From assembly GCF_009380135.2 (NCBI RefSeq), contig NZ_WHUT02000003.1, positions 186,001 to 250,000 of the forward strand: a stretch of 64,000 nt of DNA, written 5' to 3'. The position numbers were made by a program, and so were the translations under genes. Numbering within the stretch: position 1 is the stretch's first letter; every line of letters begins with the position of its first letter. Under the pieces are notes generated by a model. That model searched no databases. It was not told the DNA's origin and saw only the letters and a list, made by a program, of their open reading frames with translations. This DNA comes from Fertoeibacter niger (GTDB lineage: Bacteria; Pseudomonadota; Alphaproteobacteria; Rhodobacterales; Rhodobacteraceae). Positions 59,062 to 64,000 of this stretch are shown here, one piece after another.

Positions 59062-59089
59062 AGCATAATACGTGCGGGCCCGCTGTCAA
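59062..59089 (-). promoter_or_regulatory. Sigma-70-type promoter of the glutathione peroxidase gene
   Basis: On the minus strand TTGACA, a 16-base spacer and TATGCT, close to consensus and well placed about 30 bp before the ATG at 59028. Confidence 0.7.
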
Positions 59090-59247
59090 AGCCCCGGTTT
59101 GTGATCTGCGCGGCACTGGGCACTTCCCCGCCGTTGTGGCATGATGGAACCATTACGCCGCAAAAGAGTTATAACCGTTCGCAAGAGCGCAAGGCTGGGC
59201 GGCAAGACCCCGGTATCGACAAAAGACAGCAGTCAGGCAGTCAGACA

Positions 59248-59742
59248 GTGAAGAACGCATCCATCCCGCCCCCCCTGAACACAGGGGACGATCTGCGCAA
59301 CCAATATGGCGCGATCTGCTGGCGCATGCTGCGCGGGCGGGTGCAGGTCTTGCTGATCACCAGCCGCGACACCGGGCGCTGGGTGATTCCGAAAGGCTGG
59401 CCGATGGAGGGTCTTTCCCCCGCGCAATGCGCCGCGCAAGAGGCGTTCGAAGAGGCGGGCGTGATGGGCCAAGTGTCCGACACCTGTCTGGGGATGTTTG
59501 CCTATGACAAAGCGCTGGTGCGCGGCCCGGGGCCAGAGGCCAGTTCGGTGCCCTGCATGGTGGCGGTCTATGCGTTGCAGGTCAGCCGGATGGTTGACCG
59601 CTACCCCGAGGCGGGGCAGCGGCGCCGCAAGTGGTTTACCTGCCCGAAAGCGGCAGAACGTGTGGCCGAACCGGAATTGCAGGTGCTTCTGGCGGCCTTC
59701 GTGCCACAACCCGATGCGGCCAGTCCTGCCGCTCAGGCTTGA
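59248..59742 (+). CDS. NUDIX hydrolase (diphosphoinositol/diadenosine polyphosphate type)
   Basis: 164 residues. The Nudix box reads GWPMEGLSPAQCAAQEAFEEAGV, with the usual Arg of REUXEE replaced by Gln. The flanking WVIPKGWP fits the DIPP/Ap6A subfamily. It cleaves nucleoside- or inositol-linked diphosphates. The start is a GTG at 59248; upstream alternatives in frame lack family similarity. Confidence 0.88.
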   Translation: MKNASIPPPLNTGDDLRNQYGAICWRMLRGRVQVLLITSRDTGRWVIPKGWPMEGLSPAQCAAQEAFEEAGVMGQVSDTCLGMFAYDKALVRGPGPEASSVPCMVAVYALQVSRMVDRYPEAGQRRRKWFTCPKAAERVAEPELQVLLAAFVPQPDAASPAAQA

Positions 59743-59802
59743 TTTCCGCGCCACAGCGGTTAACTGCCTTGTGTTTCCTGATCGCCCAAGGTCTGATGCC
59801 GC

Positions 59803-60225
59803 ATGATCCGCTACAGTCTCAAATGCCCGGACGACCATGCGTTTGACAGCTGGTTCCAGTCGGCTGACGCCTGCGACGCGCTGGTGGCGCGGGGCATGGT
59901 GGCCTGCCCGGTCTGCGGCAGCACGGCGGTGCAGAAATCGCTGATGGCCCCGGCGGTGCGGCCGGGCCGCGAGGTGGTGGCGCCGCGCGCTTTGTCCGAA
60001 CCCTCGCCGCAAGAGGCGGCTCTGGCCGAGTTGCGCCGCAAGATCGAGGAAAACTCGGAATATGTCGGCATGAATTTCGCAACCGAGGCGCGGGCGATTC
60101 ACGATGGCGAGGCCCCCGAACGCGCCATCTTCGGCGAAGCGCGGCCCGAGGATGCACGCAAACTGATCGAAGATGGCGTGCCGGTGGCGCCGCTGCCGTT
60201 CCTGCCCGCGCGGCGGACCAACTGA
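59803..60225 (+). CDS. DUF1178-family protein
   Basis: 140 residues. MIRYSLKCPDDHAFDSWFQS and ACPVCGSTAVQKSLMAP hold four possible metal-binding residues (two CxxH/CxxC type pairs), and YVGMNFATEARAIHDGE is the conserved C-terminal part. The function of the family is unknown. It ends 2 bp before the SDR gene. Confidence 0.9.
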   Translation: MIRYSLKCPDDHAFDSWFQSADACDALVARGMVACPVCGSTAVQKSLMAPAVRPGREVVAPRALSEPSPQEAALAELRRKIEENSEYVGMNFATEARAIHDGEAPERAIFGEARPEDARKLIEDGVPVAPLPFLPARRTN

Positions 60226-60227
60226 GC

Positions 60228-60884
60228 ATGGCCACCATCCTGATCACCGGCGCGAACCGCGGCATCGGGCGCGCGCTGTTTGACGGCTACCGCGTGGCGG
60301 GTGTTGCGGTCATCGGCACCACACGCCAGCAGGTTGACGCGCCGGGCCGCTGGGAAAGGCTGGATGTGACCGATGCCGCCAGCCATGGCCGGCTGGCCGC
60401 CGCGCTGGCCGGTCAGCCGCTGGATCTGCTGGTGTGCAATGCGGGCGTCTATCCCGACCGGGGGCAGAGGCTGGAGGATGGCTATGCGCCCGACCTTTGG
60501 GCGGCGGGTTTTGCCACCAATGTGACCGGGGTTTTCCTGTCGGTGCAGGCGCTGTTGCCCAACCTGCGCGCCGCACGGGGCAAAGTGGCGATCATCTCAT
60601 CCCAGATGGGATCGACGACCCGCGCGCCGGGTGGCAGCTATATATACCGCGCGACCAAGGCGGCGGCGCTGAACCTGGGGCGCAATCTGGCCTCGGACCT
60701 GCGGGCAGATGGGGTGGCGGTGGGCATCTATCACCCCGGCTGGGTGCAGACCGGCATGGGCGGCAGCGGGGCCGAGATCACGCCGGATGCGGCGGCACAG
60801 GGGTTGATGGCCCGTTTTGCCGCGTTGTCGCTGGCCACATCGGGCTGTTTCGAAACATGGGACGGGCGCGCGCATCCGTATTGA
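60228..60884 (+). CDS. Short-chain dehydrogenase/reductase
   Basis: 218 residues. ITGANRGIGRAL binds NAD(P), LVCNAGVYPD is the NAG motif, and the catalytic pair is Ser in VAIISSQMG and Tyr/Lys in YRATKAA. The substrate is unknown. It is coupled to the DUF1178 gene. Confidence 0.93.
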   Translation: MATILITGANRGIGRALFDGYRVAGVAVIGTTRQQVDAPGRWERLDVTDAASHGRLAAALAGQPLDLLVCNAGVYPDRGQRLEDGYAPDLWAAGFATNVTGVFLSVQALLPNLRAARGKVAIISSQMGSTTRAPGGSYIYRATKAAALNLGRNLASDLRADGVAVGIYHPGWVQTGMGGSGAEITPDAAAQGLMARFAALSLATSGCFETWDGRAHPY

Positions 60885-60914
60885 GCGGGGGGCGCGCCCG
60901 CCCTGACGGGCCGA

Positions 60915-60947
60915 CTTCGCTGGCATCCGGGGCAAGGGCCAGCGAAG
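60915..60947. terminator. Inverted repeat between convergent genes
   Basis: CTTCGCTGGC and GCCAGCGAAG form a perfect 10-bp stem with a 13-base loop. There is no T run. It probably ends one or both convergent transcripts. Confidence 0.5.
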
Positions 60948-60976
60948 ATGCCCGGACAGGGCAGACAAGCAGCCCC

Positions 60977-61764
60977 TCAGCAGCCCAGATAGCCCGCCAG
61001 ATCCTGCGGCCCCTGCAACGGCCCAAGCACGCGCTGCTCCGCCTTGCCGCCTGACAGCCGCACGGCCACCGCCTGTTGCCAGCCTGCATCCGCCACGATC
61101 ACCTCATCGCCCGCGCCGCAGTTGCGTGTGCCGCCTGCGATGTAATTCCAGCCGATCTGGTGGTTTGTCAGCCCCGGCAGCCGAGCAACCTCGCGCAGGG
61201 CACCGTCCTGCAACCGCACGAACACCAGTTCGCGGGCCAGATGCGGGCGGTCCACATAGGCGATCTCGGCCTGCCCGTCGCCGTCAAAATCGCCGATCCC
61301 GGCCGGGGCCAGCCAGCGCTGCGGCTGGCCGATGAACGGGGTGGCGGCCATCTGCTCCAACCCTTCGCCATAGCCCCAGACCGTCAGCCGCGCGCCACGG
61401 TCCACATGGCTTTGCACCACCACCACTTCGGGAAGGCCGTCGCCCGTCACATCCCACAGGCGCGGGGCCACATCCTCGAACACCAGTTCCGGCGGCAGGG
61501 CCACGCCGTCGCCCTCGGCCCAGTGGCGGCAGGCGGCGCAGGCCCGGGCCCGCACCTCCAGCGCGCCCCAGACCGGCAGGTTGCCCAGCACGTCATGCCG
61601 GTAGCGGCTGGTCGGCTCCTGCAAGCGGGCCTCGATCAGATAGGCCGGGTGATCGCCCGCAGGCTCCGCCCCCTGCCATTCCGCCGTGACCTGGGCGGGC
61701 CGCCCAGTTTGCGCCAGCGCCGCCCCGGCCATCAGGGTCAACAGCAGGGCCAGCGCGCGGCGCA

Positions 61765-61765
<1 letters not shown>
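60977..61765 (-). CDS. Exported FG-GAP/VCBS-like repeat protein
   Basis: 262 residues. A signal peptide (ALALLLTLMAGAALA) is followed by FG-GAP-type repeats with Ca-binding loops (WDVTGDGLPEVVV, IGDFDGDGQAEIAYVD). Two cysteines in CAACRHW and two further ones suggest disulfides. Function unknown; location periplasmic or secreted. The start overlaps the ferredoxin stop (TGATG), so it follows fdxE in one unit. Confidence 0.85.
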
Positions 61766-62196
<431 letters not shown>

Positions 62197-62258
62197 TCAG
62201 CACCCGCTTTTTGCGGCTATGCTGGTTGCGGGGACGACCGGACCAGACAACAGGCAGA

Positions 62259-62795
62259 ATGACCAGATATTTCCTTTTCGCCCCGGCCTTGATGCTGGCG
62301 GCCTGCCAGTCGGTTTCCGTGCCCGAGGCCCCGACCCGCGCCGATCTGGCCAGCGAACTGGTGCGCCGCGCCCCGGAAGACGGCCCGCCCCCGAAACCCG
62401 ACGGGGCCTGCTGGGCCAATGACACAGCCCCCGCCGTGATCGAGACGGTGACGGAACAGGTCGAGGTGTCACCCGCCGTCATCGGCCCCGACGGCACAGT
62501 GATCACACCCGCGACCTATCGCAGCAGCACGCACCAGCGCATCCTGACCGACCGCGAATCGGTGTGGTTCCGCACACCCTGCCCTGACGAACTGACCGTG
62601 GATTTCATCGCCACCGTGCAGCGGGCGCTGAAGGCGCGGGGGTTCTACATGCTGCCGCTGACCGGGCAGATGGATGCCGCCACCGGCGATGCGATCCGCC
62701 GGTTCCAGCAGCCGCTGGGCATGGACAGCGCGGTGCTGTCACTGGCGGCGGCCCGGGCGCTGGGTATCGTGGCGGCGGATTTCGGGCGGGACTGA
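62259..62795 (+). CDS. Lipoprotein with C-terminal peptidoglycan-binding domain
   Basis: 178 residues. Lipobox LAAC in the signal peptide (LFAPALMLAACQS), a Pro-rich linker, a middle segment with two cysteines (GACWAND, RTPCPDEL), and a PG_binding_1 domain (VQRALKARGFYMLPLTGQMD...RRFQ) at about 120-175. It is probably anchored in the outer membrane and attached to peptidoglycan. It is a single gene. Confidence 0.85.
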   Translation: MTRYFLFAPALMLAACQSVSVPEAPTRADLASELVRRAPEDGPPPKPDGACWANDTAPAVIETVTEQVEVSPAVIGPDGTVITPATYRSSTHQRILTDRESVWFRTPCPDELTVDFIATVQRALKARGFYMLPLTGQMDAATGDAIRRFQQPLGMDSAVLSLAAARALGIVAADFGRD

Positions 62796-62820
62796 CCGGG
62801 CTTTTCCCGCCGGGCATCTG

Positions 62821-62856
62821 CCAAGGCCGCATCCCTCGCCAAGGCCGCATCCCGCG
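62821..62856. repeat. Two-copy 18-bp tandem repeat
   Basis: CCAAGGCCGCATCCCTCG is followed directly by CCAAGGCCGCATCCCGCG, with one mismatch. It is in the gap before the terminator of the DegP-like gene. Confidence 0.8.
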
Positions 62857-62927
62857 CGCGGACGCCCACGCAATCCGCACGCGCCACAAATCTGCGGGCT
62901 GAACCTGTTGCGAACGTGCGGCAAACC

Positions 62928-62961
62928 AAAAAGGGCGGCAGGTTGCCCCGCCGCCCCTTTG
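62928..62961 (-). terminator. Terminator of the DegP-like gene
   Basis: Reading the minus strand, AAAGGGGCGGCGGGG...CCGCCCTTTTT pairs AAAGGG(G)CGGC with GCCGCCCTTT and ends in a T run, just after the stop at 62980. Confidence 0.75.
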
Positions 62962-62979
62962 TCACGGGAAAAGCCCCGC

Positions 62980-64000
62980 CTATTCCTCGATCGACAGCGC
63001 CACAAAGCGCGGATCGCCTCCGCGGCGGATCAGCAGCAGCAGCGATTTGCGGCCCGCCTCTTGCGCCTCGTCGATCCGGTCTTGCAGATCCTTGATGCGC
63101 ACCACCTTCTGCTGCCCGGCCTCGGTGATCACGTCACCTTCGCGCAGTCCCTTGGCATAGGCTTCGGACACCTGGTCCACCGCCGTCACGGCCAGCCCCT
63201 CGGTGCCCGCAGGCAGGCCCAGAGCCTCGGCCATTTCGGCCGTCACCGGCTGCACGGTCAGACCCAGCACTTCGGCCTCGGTCGGGGTTTCGGGCACGGC
63301 CACGGCGGGCACGGCCTCATCCGCCTCGGCCTCTTCGCGGCGGCCCAGCGTGACCGACAGGGTCTGCGTCTTGCCCTCGCGCATCACCAGCACGCGTACA
63401 GCCTCGCCGATGGGGGCATCAGCCACGCGGCGCACCAGCTCGCGCGTGTCAGCCACTTCGGCACCGTCGAATGACAGGATCACGTCACCCGCCACCATGC
63501 CCGCATCCTTGGCCGGGCCATCCGGCACATCGGTGATCAGCGCGCCCTTGGCGTCGGCAAGGCCCATCGCCTCGGCCACATCCGGGGTCACGTCCTGGAT
63601 GCGCACACCCAGCCAGCCGCGCCGCGTTTCGCCGAATTCCTTCAGTTGCGCAACCACCTTGGTCACGACATTCGACGCCATCGAGAACCCGATGCCGATC
63701 GACCCGCCGTTGGGTGACAGGATGGCGGTGTTCACCCCGATCACCTGACCATCCATGTTGAACAGCGGCCCGCCCGAGTTGCCCCGGTTGATCGCGGCAT
63801 CGGTCTGGATGTAATCGTCATAGGTGCCCGACAGCGCCCGGTTGCGCGCCGAAACGATCCCGGCCGAGACAGAGAACCCCTGCCCCAGCGGGTTGCCCAT
63901 GGCCACCACCCAGTCGCCCACGCGCATCAGGTCGCTGTCGCCGAACGGCACGAAGGGCAGCGGCGCATCGCTGTCCACCTTCAGCAGCGCGATGTCGGTT
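62980..64000 (-). CDS. degP: DegP/HtrA-family serine protease, 5' end outside window
   Basis: The window holds the last ~340 residues; the gene continues beyond base 64000. The catalytic Asp lies in TDIALLKVD at the edge and the Ser in [16 protein letters not shown]. Two PDZ domains follow (about [20 protein letters not shown] onward, and [14 protein letters not shown] onward). It is a periplasmic protease-chaperone. The N terminus, signal peptide and His cannot be checked. Confidence 0.93.
   Translation of the reverse strand, partial: TDIALLKVDSDAPLPFVPFGDSDLMRVGDWVVAMGNPLGQGFSVSAGIVSARNRALSGTYDDYIQTDAAINRGNSGGPLFNMDGQVIGVNTAILSPNGGSIGIGFSMASNVVTKVVAQLKEFGETRRGWLGVRIQDVTPDVAEAMGLADAKGALITDVPDGPAKDAGMVAGDVILSFDGAEVADTRELVRRVADAPIGEAVRVLVMREGKTQTLSVTLGRREEAEADEAVPAVAVPETPTEAEVLGLTVQPVTAEMAEALGLPAGTEGLAVTAVDQVSEAYAKGLREGDVITEAGQQKVVRIKDLQDRIDEAQEAGRKSLLLLIRRGGDPRFVALSIEE

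Overview
The window is a gene-dense, high-GC stretch of an alphaproteobacterial chromosome, most likely from the Rhodobacter/Tabrizicola/Gemmobacter part of the Rhodobacteraceae. This rests on a [2Fe-2S] ferredoxin that closely resembles Rhodobacter ferredoxin VI as I remember it, a 7Fe FdxA, an aa3 cytochrome oxidase assembly cluster with a small CoxF-like protein, a CarD regulator, an Anbu peptidase operon, and a dispersed intergenic repeat ending in GATATTT...CAGAAAAT. I see no prophage, integrase, transposase, CRISPR array, rRNA or tRNA. Almost all of the window is coding and most genes lie in short operons with ATGA, GTGA or TGATG stop/start overlaps. Both edge genes are cut.

Layout. 0-8.6 kb: a partial Ala/Pro-rich membrane protein, 4-hydroxyphenylpyruvate dioxygenase divergent from an Lrp-type regulator, a Kef-type antiporter, the divergent cobT/cobS pair, carD with a readable promoter, and fdxA. 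8.7-14.2 kb: an S4 RNA-binding protein, a Suv3-like helicase with a disordered basic tail, a TPR protein, a sterol-carrier-like protein with an alpha/beta hydrolase, and a 58-residue orphan. 14.3-18.2 kb: a four-gene operon of circularly permuted ATP-grasp, alpha-E protein, transglutaminase and Anbu. This is the most coherent poorly understood system in the window. 18.4-21.1 kb: a DNA exonuclease and ATP-dependent ligase pair whose ligase ends inside a dispersed repeat. 21-27 kb: oligoendopeptidase F, a capsule-type protein with a Gfo/Idh oxidoreductase, a lipoprotein, EcsC and GNAT genes.

27-35.9 kb: a flavin reductase, an FrhB/BciB-like flavoprotein, a purine-salvage run (mtnP, SDR-DoxX, DUF2269-like, apt) ending in an AT-rich cruciform, a GlcD-like FAD dehydrogenase, an exported metallo-hydrolase, and a RimJ-like acetyltransferase. 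35.9-42.9 kb: a nine-gene minus-strand run ctaC-ctaB-coxF-ctaG-ctaE-surf1-thrC-M16 peptidase-rimJ, most of it joined by overlaps. 43-48.4 kb: tldD and a membrane protein, rpoH, rluD head-to-head with a small membrane protein at a shared CCATGG, and a decayed hybrid histidine kinase whose receiver domain is still open.

48.5-55.3 kb: a PotABCD-type ABC transporter flanked by two amidase-signature enzymes. 55.4-64 kb: a Kdo transferase, ThpR, an HDAC-family deacetylase, an exported glutathione peroxidase with a good promoter, a NUDIX hydrolase, a DUF1178 protein, an SDR, an FG-GAP-like exported protein, the FdVI-type ferredoxin, a peptidoglycan-binding lipoprotein, and the 3' part of a DegP/HtrA protease.

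Five intergenic copies of one repeat family lie at 5.4, 21.0, 32.7, 35.1 and 44.9 kb. All sit at gene 3' ends, which suggests they act as terminators or mRNA 3'-end structures.
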